This document shows, piece after piece, positions 6,917 to 15,164 of a stretch of DNA of 64,000 bases; position 1 is the first letter of the stretch; the number at the start of each line of letters is the position of its first letter. Source of the stretch: Spirosoma spitsbergense DSM 19989. GTDB lineage: Bacteria; Bacteroidota; Bacteroidia; Cytophagales; Spirosomataceae. The position numbers and the translations under genes are program-made. A model generated the notes under the pieces. It had not been told where the DNA came from. It worked only from the letters and a program-made list of their open reading frames with translations, and made no database searches. The stretch covers positions 3,155-67,154 of the forward strand of contig NZ_KB893570.1 in NCBI RefSeq assembly GCF_000374085.1, read 5' to 3'.

Positions 6917-8737
6917 TTGGAATCAGTCTTTTCAACATCGAAGCGGAAACTCCTACTCGAAATAGCCTGGGAGGTATGTAATCAGGTAGGCGGAATTTAT
7001 ACGGTTATCCGGTCGAAAGTACCGGCAATGGTCGAAAAGTGGGACGATAACTATGTAGCCCTGGGGCCTTACTTCCCACAGCGGTCAGCGGCCGAATTTG
7101 AACCTATTGTTGAACTGGACGAAACGGAAATTGGACAGACCGTTCGGAAGATGCGTCAATTGGGGTACGGGGTTGAGTATGGTTACTGGCTCGTTACGGG
7201 CCGTCCCCGGGTAGTGCTGTTCGATATAAACAGCATTAGTACAGACCAGTTGAATCAAATAAAGACGCAACTATGGATAAACCATCAATTATCCACACTA
7301 AATGTTGAAGACCTCGTCAACCAGACGATTGTTTTTGGCGAGATGGTGCGTCAGTTCATTACCCTGCTGGCCGAAGGACACGCAAAACGGGTTGATTTTG
7401 TAGCGCATTTTCACGAATGGATGGCCAGTACCGGCCTGCCTGATCTGCGTCGCGATAACGTTAAAGTAGCGACTGTTTTCACCACTCACGCTACGATGCT
7501 GGGTCGGTATCTGGCTCAAAATGAACCGGGCTTTTACGGCAAACTACCCTTTTTCGACTGGAAGCGGGAAGCACAGCATTACGGAATTGAAACGCAGGCT
7601 ACCATCGAGCGATTAGCTGCGCTGCAAGCAAACGTGTTTACAACGGTTAGCGACGTAACAGCGCGTGAATGTGAGGTTTTTCTGGGTCGAAGTCCGGATC
7701 TTGTCCTCCCCAATGGTCTTAATGTGACTCGTTTTGCCGCCGTTCACGAATTTCAGAATCTGCACGTCCAATACAAGGAGAAAATTCATGAGTTCGTAAT
7801 GGGGCACTTTTTCCAGAGTTACTCGTTCGATCTGGAAAAAACGCTCTATTTCTTTACCTCGGGCCGTTTCGAGTTTTCCAATAAAGGCTACGACATCACC
7901 CTGGAAGCCTTGGCCCGTCTGAATCATCGGATGCGGGAAAATAATATGGACATGACGGTGGTCATGTTTATGGTTACCAAGCAGCCTTACACCTCTATAA
8001 ATCCAGAAGTACTTCATTCGCGGGCACTGCTCAATGAAATTCAGGAAACCTGCGAAAGCATTGAAAAACAGGTAGGTGACCGATTATTTCATGCGGCAGC
8101 CTCCAACACGCAGAGCACGAAACTGCCGGATCTAAACAATTTTGTGGATGAGTACTGGCGCCTTCGCCTACGGAGGACAGTTCAGAGTTGGAAAACGCAT
8201 CGATTACCTCCCTACGTTACCCACAATCTGGTACAACCGGATGATATGACCCGGTTTATCGAAAAAGCAAATCTGGTCAACAATGAATACGACCGGGTCA
8301 AAATCGTTTATCACCCGGATTTTATTGCCTCTACCAATCCCCTGTTTGGCCTGGATTACAGCCAGTTTGTTCGGGGCTGCCACCTTGGCGTATTTCCGAG
8401 TTATTATGAACCGTGGGGCTATACACCCCTGGAATGCGTTGTACGAGGCATTCCAACGGTTACCAGCGATCAGTCGGGTTTCGGTGATTTTATCATGCAG
8501 ATTATGCGTGATTACGAAAACCGGGGTATATACGTTATCAACCGGCGCACCCAGTCGTTCGATGAAGCTGCTGACCAACTGACCGATGTACTGTACCGGT
8601 TTGTCAAAATGGCCCAGCGCGACCGTATCAAGCAGCGAAATCAGGTGGAAAGTATCGCCGATGTGTTCGACTGGAGCAGTCTTCGCTCCTACTACGATAC
8701 GGCGCACGATTTAGCATTGAAGCGGAAAAAGCCGTAA
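6917..8737 (+). CDS. glycogen synthase, GT3 (eukaryote-type) family
   Basis: 606 residues starting at TTG 6917. No in-frame ATG or GTG fits: the next Met comes after the conserved NQVGGIYTVIRSK loop, and an in-frame stop lies at 6875. The KLLLEIAWEVCNQVGGIYTV start, WKREAQHYGIETQATIERLA, the long insert typical of GT3 and the C-terminal SYYEPWGYTPLECVVRGIPT with the E-x7-E catalytic pair identify a GT3 glycogen synthase. GT3 enzymes of fungi and animals use UDP-glucose and are usually allosteric; the bacterial GlgA family (GT5) is different. Bacteroidota often carry this GT3 form. No branching or debranching enzyme is adjacent. The downstream leader and mogA follow on the same strand. Confidence 0.92.
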   Translation: MESVFSTSKRKLLLEIAWEVCNQVGGIYTVIRSKVPAMVEKWDDNYVALGPYFPQRSAAEFEPIVELDETEIGQTVRKMRQLGYGVEYGYWLVTGRPRVVLFDINSISTDQLNQIKTQLWINHQLSTLNVEDLVNQTIVFGEMVRQFITLLAEGHAKRVDFVAHFHEWMASTGLPDLRRDNVKVATVFTTHATMLGRYLAQNEPGFYGKLPFFDWKREAQHYGIETQATIERLAALQANVFTTVSDVTARECEVFLGRSPDLVLPNGLNVTRFAAVHEFQNLHVQYKEKIHEFVMGHFFQSYSFDLEKTLYFFTSGRFEFSNKGYDITLEALARLNHRMRENNMDMTVVMFMVTKQPYTSINPEVLHSRALLNEIQETCESIEKQVGDRLFHAAASNTQSTKLPDLNNFVDEYWRLRLRRTVQSWKTHRLPPYVTHNLVQPDDMTRFIEKANLVNNEYDRVKIVYHPDFIASTNPLFGLDYSQFVRGCHLGVFPSYYEPWGYTPLECVVRGIPTVTSDQSGFGDFIMQIMRDYENRGIYVINRRTQSFDEAADQLTDVLYRFVKMAQRDRIKQRNQVESIADVFDWSSLRSYYDTAHDLALKRKKP

Positions 8738-8743
8738 ACTGAT

Positions 8744-8822
8744 GTGTGAACTATGATGTAGGATGTGGATAACCACAGACACCTTACATCATAGTTTGCC
8801 TATACAACCTCATAGTTCACAC
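8744..8822 (+). promoter_or_regulatory. structured leader with two alternative stems between glycogen synthase and mogA
   Basis: The segment 8749-8760 pairs perfectly with 8785-8796 (12 bp), and inside that stem GTGG/CCAC (8765-8768/8773-8776) closes a small loop. The overlapping segment 8744-8756 pairs perfectly with 8810-8822 (13 bp). The two stems share bases 8749-8756, so they exclude each other. The distal arm ends directly at the GTG start of mogA. This may control translation or termination; no U-tract is present after either stem. Confidence 0.55.
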
Positions 8823-9344
8823 GTGATCAAAATCGGTATTATTAACGTCTCAGATCGGGCAAGTGCGGGTATATACGAAGATATTCCCGGAAAAGCCGTG
8901 GTTGGTTTCCTAACCGAATGGCTCAGTTGCGACTGGCAACCCGTTTACCGCATCATTCCTGACGAGCAAAATCAGCTGGAAGCCACCCTGATTGAACTGG
9001 CCGACCAGGAAGGTTGCTGTCTGGTCGTTACAACCGGCGGTACCGGTCCTGCTGTGCGCGACGTAACTCCCGAAGCTACGGAAGCTGTCTGCCAGAAATT
9101 GATGCCCGGTTTTGGGGAGTTAATGCGGCAGGAAAGCCTAAAATACGTCCCAACGGCCATTTTATCCCGCCAAACGGCTGGTATCCGGAATCAGACACTT
9201 ATGCTGAATTTACCGGGCAAGCCGAAGGCCATAGGCCAATGCCTATCGGTCGTGTTTCCCGCTATCCCCTATTGTATCGACCTTATCGGCGGGCCTTTCC
9301 TGACTACCCACGAAGATAAAATGGCTGTATTCAGACCGAAATAA
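8823..9344 (+). CDS. mogA: molybdopterin adenylyltransferase (MogA/MoaB family)
   Basis: 173 residues from GTG 8823, which gives the normal family start IKIGIINVSDRASAG; the frame is open 20 codons further upstream, but that part lies in the leader hairpin and has no family resemblance. The GGTGPAVRDVTPEAT motif at about residues 72-86 is the molybdopterin-binding signature. The enzyme adenylates molybdopterin with ATP, the last activation step before molybdate insertion. C-terminal LNLPGKPKAIGQCLSVVFPA is also typical. No other molybdenum cofactor gene is present in the window. ActB, encoded later in the window, belongs to the molybdopterin oxidoreductase superfamily but is thought to bind no cofactor. 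Confidence 0.9.
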   Translation: MIKIGIINVSDRASAGIYEDIPGKAVVGFLTEWLSCDWQPVYRIIPDEQNQLEATLIELADQEGCCLVVTTGGTGPAVRDVTPEATEAVCQKLMPGFGELMRQESLKYVPTAILSRQTAGIRNQTLMLNLPGKPKAIGQCLSVVFPAIPYCIDLIGGPFLTTHEDKMAVFRPK

Positions 9345-9370
9345 TAGTGTTTCCTGCCTATTGAGGGGCG

Positions 9371-10591
9371 TTACGCTGGAAAGCTCACTTTTCCCATTGT
9401 TACACTGGGAACGCCCTCTCGCTTGCCGAATGACGTACGCCCACCAGCCAGGCTTTCATTCGCTAACACAGCGAATAAGACAGCTTCTTTGGCATCACCG
9501 TTTATACCAAGCTCATTTGTCCGACCAAAGGTACAATCGGGCAATAATGTCTGGAGCGTACGAGTGAGCACAGGATTGTGAACCCCTCCCCCACTCATGT
9601 AAATCCGAAATATGTGGGAATTAGCGTTCCCACATATTTCTTTGCCCTGTATGGTACGACTAATAGCATTTACAATCGTTTCAGCGCTGAATTGTACCAG
9701 CGTAGCCATTAAATCGGCGTTTGATAGAGCCTGGGTTTGACTCTTATCCTGAGCATCATTGACGTAATCCGTATTAAAAACTTCCGGGCCAGTCGTTTTA
9801 GGGAAAGGTGCCTCGAAGAACGCATTCGACTTCAATGCCTGAAGCAATGCATTATTAACAGTTCCGGAAGCCGCTAACAGACCGTCTTCATCGTACGGTT
9901 TATTCAGGAATTGGCGGGCATAAGCATCCAATAGTGTATTACCCGGTCCGGTATCCGTCGTGAAAACGTTGGTGGCGTCTCCATCGGCTGGTAGATAGGT
10001 AAAATTGGCAATACCACCCATGTTTAGCAGAATACGATTTTCATTCGGTTCAGAGAACATGAAGTAATCGCCGTAGACAGCCAATGGCGCCCCTTCGCCC
10101 CCGTGGGCTACGTGTTTCTGCCTAAAGTCGCTAAAGGTGATTATACCGGTTACAGCCGCAACATGGTCGCCATCGCCAATCTGGAGCGTAGCGTTAGGAA
10201 ACTTCTCCTTTTGATGCTGACTTTTAGGAGCGTGGTAAACAGTTTGCCCATGACTAGCCACGCAGTCGATTATATCAGGCTGGATACCCCAGGTCTGTAA
10301 ACAATCAAGAACCATTTGCCCATGCAGCCTGCCAATGTACGGGTTTAGCAAACAAAGGTGTTCGAAATTGATTTGGTCTTTGGCAAAAATCAGGCGAATA
10401 TCGGCTTTCAGCTCATCAGCATAGGGCACTGTAGCGAACGCTTCGAGTATAACGTTGGTATCGGGACCGCTGCCTGAAATTCGGCATAGTGCCACATCAA
10501 GCCCATCGAGCGAAGTACCGGACATAAGACCAATGATTCGACGTTCGGTTTTTTGGGCGATATCGTATAAATGCTGGATTTGTACGTTCAT
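9371..10591 (-). CDS. anmK: anhydro-N-acetylmuramic acid kinase
   Basis: 406 residues. AnmK opens and phosphorylates 1,6-anhydro-MurNAc to MurNAc-6-phosphate in cell-wall recycling. The ATP-binding phosphate-1 loop IGLMSGTSLDGLDVALC is at about residues 20-36, VASHGQTVYHAP near 112-123, and NMGGIANFTYLP near 194. A C-terminal IYMSGGGVHNPVLTRTLQ is also typical. Proteins of this length are usual in Bacteroidota (about 400 residues against about 370 in enterobacteria). It is convergent with mogA, with only 26 bases between the stop codons and no obvious terminator there. Confidence 0.94.
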   Translation of the reverse strand: MNVQIQHLYDIAQKTERRIIGLMSGTSLDGLDVALCRISGSGPDTNVILEAFATVPYADELKADIRLIFAKDQINFEHLCLLNPYIGRLHGQMVLDCLQTWGIQPDIIDCVASHGQTVYHAPKSQHQKEKFPNATLQIGDGDHVAAVTGIITFSDFRQKHVAHGGEGAPLAVYGDYFMFSEPNENRILLNMGGIANFTYLPADGDATNVFTTDTGPGNTLLDAYARQFLNKPYDEDGLLAASGTVNNALLQALKSNAFFEAPFPKTTGPEVFNTDYVNDAQDKSQTQALSNADLMATLVQFSAETIVNAISRTIQGKEICGNANSHIFRIYMSGGGVHNPVLTRTLQTLLPDCTFGRTNELGINGDAKEAVLFAVLANESLAGGRTSFGKREGVPSVTMGKVSFPA

Positions 10592-10709
10592 ACTGAAGAA
10601 TTTGTTGACTGAAGTTAATTTTAGCGTTCACTGGCTCGTTTTTACGTTGGTCAGTAAGTCGCGCCGGCACAAACGCCAAACAGCAAAGTAAAAAAATCTA
10701 AAACCGTAT

Positions 10710-11600
10710 ATGAATTTCTGGGGCGATGAGCAGTTCACGTTTTTTGAAAGCATTCTGTTTTCGGCATTGGGCCATTCGGTTACTATCAGCGACATGCAGT
10801 TCGTGTCCGGTGGCAATATTAATACTTCCGCGCAGGTATCTTCTTCTGCGGGCGTTTTCTTCATAAAGTGGAATCAACTCGAACAGGATGTCTCGCCCGA
10901 TATGTACGAAACGGAGGTTGAAGGACTGTCTCTGTTACGTCAGACGAATACCTTTTACATTCCACAGGTCATTGGGTACGACCGGCATCTGGGCAAATCC
11001 TATTTGATTCTGGAATTCATTGAGGGTGGTTTTCCCAATAAAACCTACTGGGAAACGCTCGGTAGGCAACTGGCGCAATTGCACACAAATACACAACAGG
11101 AATTTGGTTTACGGTTCAATAACTACGTTGGTTCCTTACCACAAACCAATACGTTGACAACCGATGGGTACGATTTCTTTTTCGACTATCGCCTGTTGCC
11201 TCAGGCCGGCATGGCACTTTATGAAGGTTTGTTGCCTAAAAAATCCTACGACGCCCTTTTCCGTCTGCGCGACCGATTACCTGAGCTGTTGCCAAATGAA
11301 AAGCCCGCGCTACTTCACGGCGATTTATGGTCTGGCAATGTCCTGCCTACCCAACAAAATCAGCCCGCCCTGATCGACCCTGCGGTTTATTATGGATTTC
11401 GGGAGGCTGAACTCGCCTTTACCAAATTGTTTGCCGGATTTGACACTCACTTCTATAACGCTTATAATGAGGCATCTCCACTCAAGAGCGGTTTCGAGGA
11501 GCGGATAGCTATCTATAACCTCTATCCGCTACTGGTTCATGTGAATCTGTTTGGGTCCGGTTACGTTAGTGGCGTAGAACAGGTGTTAAAACGGTTCTGA
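10710..11600 (+). CDS. fructosamine kinase family protein
   Basis: 296 residues with a protein-kinase-like fold. Visible are ILFSALGHSVTISDMQFVSGGNINTSAQV at the N-terminal lobe (VSGGNINTS nucleotide loop), the catalytic loop ALLHGDLWSGNVLP at about residues 203-216, and the metal-binding LIDPAVYYGFREAELAF after it. These match the fructosamine-3-kinase family, which phosphorylates ketosamines on glycated proteins or free sugar-amines and so starts deglycation. Bacterial substrates are mostly ribulosamines or erythrulosamines. The protein is cytoplasmic. It is followed on the same strand by the DEAD-box helicase after a structured 106-base gap. Confidence 0.9.
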   Translation: MNFWGDEQFTFFESILFSALGHSVTISDMQFVSGGNINTSAQVSSSAGVFFIKWNQLEQDVSPDMYETEVEGLSLLRQTNTFYIPQVIGYDRHLGKSYLILEFIEGGFPNKTYWETLGRQLAQLHTNTQQEFGLRFNNYVGSLPQTNTLTTDGYDFFFDYRLLPQAGMALYEGLLPKKSYDALFRLRDRLPELLPNEKPALLHGDLWSGNVLPTQQNQPALIDPAVYYGFREAELAFTKLFAGFDTHFYNAYNEASPLKSGFEERIAIYNLYPLLVHVNLFGSGYVSGVEQVLKRF

Positions 11601-11604
11601 AAAT

Positions 11605-11697
11605 AGTTGTAAATCGTGAAAGTTAATGACTGACGAATGGTGCTGTTAACCAGCGTCGGCCGCTTATGACGTTTACGATTTGCAACTTCTACGACTA
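11605..11697 (+). promoter_or_regulatory. structured leader with alternative stems upstream of the DEAD-box helicase
   Basis: GTTGTAAATCGT (11607-11618) can pair with ACGATTTGCAAC (11675-11686) over 12 positions with one G-U pair. The overlapping TAGTTGTA (11605-11612) can also pair with TACGACTA (11690-11697) over 8 positions with one G-U pair. The two pairings share 11607-11612. The helicase ATG starts 9 bases after the distal arm. The layout repeats that of the mogA leader. Confidence 0.45.
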
Positions 11698-11706
11698 CTT
11701 TCTTCT

Positions 11707-13122
11707 ATGGAAATTAATTCTTTCGAGCAATTCGACCTGAACCGGCAACTCTTAAACGCGGTGGCTGACCTGGGTTATAGCGAGCCAACACCCATTCAGC
11801 AACAAACCATTCCGCTGAGTCTGGGAAACCACGACGTACTGGGCATTGCCCAGACGGGTACCGGTAAAACGGCGGCTTATCTTTTGCCGTTGCTCATGAA
11901 AATAAAGTATGCACAGGGGCAAAACCCACGGGCACTGATTCTGGCGCCAACGCGGGAACTGGTCATGCAAATAAACCAGGCCGTCAGCGAACTGGGGAAA
12001 TATACTGATTTGCGGCACCTGGCCCTTTTTGGGGGGTTAGGCCCCAAAACCCAGATTGAGACACTGCGGAAAGGCGTCGATTTGATCGTCGCTACCCCCG
12101 GCCGCTTCATGGACCTATATCGCCTTGGCGAGATCGTGACGAAAGAGATTAAGACCATGGTGCTCGACGAAGCCGACAAGATGATGGATATGGGCTTTAT
12201 GCCGCAAATCCGGTCTATTCTGGAGGTGATTCCAACCAAGCGTCAGAATCTGCTCTTCTCAGCCACCTTTGGTGGACGCGTAGAACGACTCTCGGGCGAA
12301 TTTCTGGAAGCCCCTATAAAAATAGAGGCAACCCCTCAGGCATCCACTGCCGACATGGTTAATCAAATCATGTATGAGGTACCGAACTTTCGGACCAAAA
12401 TCAATTTATTGGACACGTTAATCACGAACGACGCTTTTCACCGGGTTATCATTTTTGCCCGTACGAAAGGTACCGCCGAGAACATTTACAAGTTCCTGAT
12501 CCGTAAAGTTGTTGAACCCGACAAGGTGCGGGTCATCCATGCCAACAAGGGTCAGAATACCCGTATCAACGCGATGGAGGCCTTTAAGGAAGGCAATGTG
12601 CAGGTACTGGTTGCTACAGACGTGGCCGCACGGGGCATCGATGTAGCCGAAGTCAGCCACGTTATCAACTTCGATTTACCCCTGATTTATGAAGACTACG
12701 TACACCGGATTGGCCGGACTGGCCGCGCCATGCATACGGGCGAAGCGATAACGTTTCTGACAACGGCGGAGGAATATCACGTACAGAAAATTGAAAAGAT
12801 CATTCGTATGACCATCCCGCGTCACCCCTTACCCGCTGGCGTAGTGGTTACCGAAACCCCTTTTGACGAGCAGCAGGCCATGCTCCGGGAAATTGATGAG
12901 CAACGCCGGAAAGAAAATCCAGATTTTTTAGGCGCCTTTCACGAAAAAAAGGCAAAGAACGCACATGGCCCTAAAGTACGCTCCAGTGACCGGTCAGGTG
13001 CTACTGCGGGTACGAAGTCAACTCCACGCACCGCAGGGCAAAAATCGGGTAAACCGGACCGCAGAACTCCTGGTTCGGCAAAGGGCAAAACGGGCGGATC
13101 AAAACGGGGCGGCAGGCGGTAA
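11707..13122 (+). CDS. DEAD-box RNA helicase
   Basis: 471 residues from ATG 11707; nine further upstream codons to a TTG are open but lie in the leader structure. Canonical motifs are present: Q motif (GYSEPTPIQQQTIPLSL), motif I AQTGTGKT at about residues 51-58, PTRELV, motif II VLDEADKMMDMGF, motif III SAT, and motif VI HRIGRTGRA. The C-terminal 70 residues are rich in Lys, Arg, Gly and Ser (ending GGSKRGGRR), an RNA-binding tail as in RhlE-type helicases. It probably remodels rRNA or mRNA, for example in ribosome assembly or cold growth. The 5' leader could allow autoregulation, as known for other DEAD-box mRNAs. Confidence 0.94.
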   Translation: MEINSFEQFDLNRQLLNAVADLGYSEPTPIQQQTIPLSLGNHDVLGIAQTGTGKTAAYLLPLLMKIKYAQGQNPRALILAPTRELVMQINQAVSELGKYTDLRHLALFGGLGPKTQIETLRKGVDLIVATPGRFMDLYRLGEIVTKEIKTMVLDEADKMMDMGFMPQIRSILEVIPTKRQNLLFSATFGGRVERLSGEFLEAPIKIEATPQASTADMVNQIMYEVPNFRTKINLLDTLITNDAFHRVIIFARTKGTAENIYKFLIRKVVEPDKVRVIHANKGQNTRINAMEAFKEGNVQVLVATDVAARGIDVAEVSHVINFDLPLIYEDYVHRIGRTGRAMHTGEAITFLTTAEEYHVQKIEKIIRMTIPRHPLPAGVVVTETPFDEQQAMLREIDEQRRKENPDFLGAFHEKKAKNAHGPKVRSSDRSGATAGTKSTPRTAGQKSGKPDRRTPGSAKGKTGGSKRGGRR

Positions 13123-13179
13123 TTTGCCGGTAATGTACTAACTTGGATTCCCCTTTCGTTGTATCGGGAGACAAACCGC

Positions 13180-14001
13180 ATGCAGTACTTCCTTTCTATG
13201 AGCGTTCGCATAAAACTGATACAGTGGGCTTTAGTTGCGTTACCGCTTTTGTCGGCCGCGCAAACAAAGGAGTTCATCATATCGGCTCGTTCGGGCGATA
13301 CGGTTCGGCAGTCAAACGCCAGCCGTGATCGTTCGGAATCAGTTGCCCAATCAACGGAAACCGCTCCGGTTGCCGGATTGGAAACTGAAGGAGGTGCTAT
13401 CAATACCCTGCCTCTTTTTGGCGAACGGGCTAAAACGACTGCCCAGATTGATGCAGACATTCACTTCCTGAACGACTGTGACCGGAACTTCGCCAGCCGC
13501 CCCGAAGCCAGTAACTTCTTTGCTGCTCGTGGCTGGGACTATATTGCCGATGGGCAGTTGGATACGGCGGCTCACCGCTTCAATCTATCCTGGTTACTCA
13601 ATCACAAAAACGTGGATGCTTATTGGGGACTGGGTGTAGTTTGCTATCAGAAAGACCAGTTACCCAATGCCATACGCATGATGCGCAAAGGACTAGCCGT
13701 TGATGATAGCAACACGGTATTATTGACAGATTTAGCTACTGTGGAGATTAAACAATACCAGCAGAAGCCAGACGATGAGCTGTTGGCTCAGGCAGAGAAC
13801 CATTTACAACGGGCGATAGCGGTAAATCCCTCCGCTCCATCCTATCAAAAATTGTCGGTTATTTATTATCTAAAAGCCAATTATGGCAGAGCCTGGGAGT
13901 ACTACCACCAGGCCCGTACCCTCGATCTTTCTTCCCTCGATATAGGGTATTTGAATGAGTTGCTAGCCAAGCAGCCTGATCCCCAAGGAGTATTTAAGTG
14001 A
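13180..14001 (+). CDS. exported tetratricopeptide-repeat protein
   Basis: 274 residues from ATG 13180; ATG 13198 (MSVRIKLIQWALVALPLLSA) gives a more compact signal peptide and is an equally good choice. After the predicted cleavage near SAAQ there is a Ser/Thr-rich linker. From about residue 110 onward come at least three TPR-like helical pairs: ARGWDYIADGQLDTAAHRFN, AYWGLGVVCYQKDQLPNAIR, and YQKLSVIYYLKANYGRAWEY. TPRs mediate protein-protein contacts, so this is probably a periplasmic scaffold. No enzyme motif is visible. It follows the helicase on the same strand and is convergent with the MORN-like gene. Confidence 0.75.
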   Translation: MQYFLSMSVRIKLIQWALVALPLLSAAQTKEFIISARSGDTVRQSNASRDRSESVAQSTETAPVAGLETEGGAINTLPLFGERAKTTAQIDADIHFLNDCDRNFASRPEASNFFAARGWDYIADGQLDTAAHRFNLSWLLNHKNVDAYWGLGVVCYQKDQLPNAIRMMRKGLAVDDSNTVLLTDLATVEIKQYQQKPDDELLAQAENHLQRAIAVNPSAPSYQKLSVIYYLKANYGRAWEYYHQARTLDLSSLDIGYLNELLAKQPDPQGVFK

Positions 14002-14024
14002 AATAGGAAAGAGAAACCATACTC

Positions 14025-15047
14025 TTAATTCTCCGTTTCTTCTTCTTCAACAACCTTTTCCTTCGATCGCTGGTATGTTACTTTCCCTTTCTCGTCCCAT
14101 TCAGTAATCGTGTAAGGGTCAAACTCAGTATCCCACTGATTAGCCGGGTACTGCATGAGCTTCCGGCGCATCCGCCGACCGCTTGGGTTTATGGGGTAGA
14201 ACTCAGTCCACCGCCCTACTTTTACTCCATTGTCATACTTACCCTCTTCGGCCACCAAACCATTTTCATGAAAAGCCATGTAGGTGCCATTTAGTTTGCC
14301 ATACTCTATAGGTAAGACTTCCTTAACCTTTCGGTGCGTTGAGTCATAGTATGATAGTCTCGATTCGGCCGGAACGCCCTGATGCCAATAGGCTTTATCG
14401 AGCAGCATAAAATTAGCGTCATACTTCTCCCAGCGGCCGTCTTTCATGCCGGCATAGTAGTACCCCTCTTCCAGTAAATCGCCGTTCTGATAGCGTTTGT
14501 ACGGCCCGTGAAGCAATAAACCCGCACCCTCATTCCGAACAATGGAACTGGTTACCCGACCCGAGCGCTGGTAGTAGCGAACAATATCCCGAACGTAAGT
14601 CAGTGGCTTGGTTGCATCGTTGTCGCGCAGTACATAAAATTCCTCTACAATAGTTCTGTCGCCACTACCAAACTTGGTGTATGCCTTCACCATCGATAAG
14701 CCTTCATATTCCGTTTTCGACAGTTTGTTTTTAGACTTCCGGTCGGCCTTCTGCTTTTTGAGTTGTTTTACTTTCAGACCCAAATCTGGCATGATACCCG
14801 CTACATAATCATCTTTTTGCTTTTTCAGGGATGACATGGTTGGCAGACCAAGCGTTGTTAGTGACGACGGCACAGAGGAGAAGCCGGACAAAGGTGAAGC
14901 AGGTGCGCCAGAAGGGGCTAAAACGGGCTTTGATGCCGTAGTAAGCGATGCCGGAGCCGATGGCAAGGGAACCGTTTGTGCACGCACTGACACTAACAGT
15001 GTCGTTAATGTCAATAAAGAAGTTAATTTGTATACAAAAGCAAACAT
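14025..15047 (-). CDS. exported protein with MORN-like (YwqK-type) repeats
   Basis: 340 residues. An N-terminal signal peptide (KLTSLLTLTTLLVSVRAQ) is followed by a Pro/Ser/Ala-rich segment to about residue 70 and a Lys-rich stretch. From about residue 175 come repeated aromatic-glycine units such as LLHGPYKRYQNGDLLEEGYYY, KDGRWEKYD, LNGTYMAFHENGLVAEEGKY and KVGRWTEFY. These resemble the MORN/YwqK repeat family, misleadingly annotated as antitoxins in databases and common in Bacteroidota secreted proteins. The C-terminus is acidic. Likely periplasmic or surface-associated; function unknown. Confidence 0.7.
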   Translation of the reverse strand: MFAFVYKLTSLLTLTTLLVSVRAQTVPLPSAPASLTTASKPVLAPSGAPASPLSGFSSVPSSLTTLGLPTMSSLKKQKDDYVAGIMPDLGLKVKQLKKQKADRKSKNKLSKTEYEGLSMVKAYTKFGSGDRTIVEEFYVLRDNDATKPLTYVRDIVRYYQRSGRVTSSIVRNEGAGLLLHGPYKRYQNGDLLEEGYYYAGMKDGRWEKYDANFMLLDKAYWHQGVPAESRLSYYDSTHRKVKEVLPIEYGKLNGTYMAFHENGLVAEEGKYDNGVKVGRWTEFYPINPSGRRMRRKLMQYPANQWDTEFDPYTITEWDEKGKVTYQRSKEKVVEEEETEN

Positions 15048-15060
15048 GGCTATAGAACTG

Positions 15061-15087
15061 TTTGATGCCTGAAGTTTGTTAAGTTTG
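15061..15087 (+). promoter_or_regulatory. possible promoter of the GDP-fucose synthase gene
   Basis: TTTG at 15061-15064 and TAAGTTTG at 15080-15087, 15 bases apart, approximate the Bacteroidota -33/-7 pattern with a short spacer. A start near 15094 would leave a 5' leader of about 70 bases before the GTG codon. Confidence 0.4.
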
Positions 15088-15164
15088 CAACGCTGTAAAA
15101 AGCCCTATTATTTTATCCATTCATCCGTCTGGCTTTCAGGCGGCTAAGCTTAGGTTCAATTTTC

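Noticed and set aside
8204-8707. 167-codon frame antisense to glycogen synthase
   Set aside because: Overlaps the conserved catalytic region of the GT3 gene and shows no domain.
13351-13575. 74-codon frame antisense to the TPR protein gene
   Set aside because: Shadow frame with no start-site or family support.
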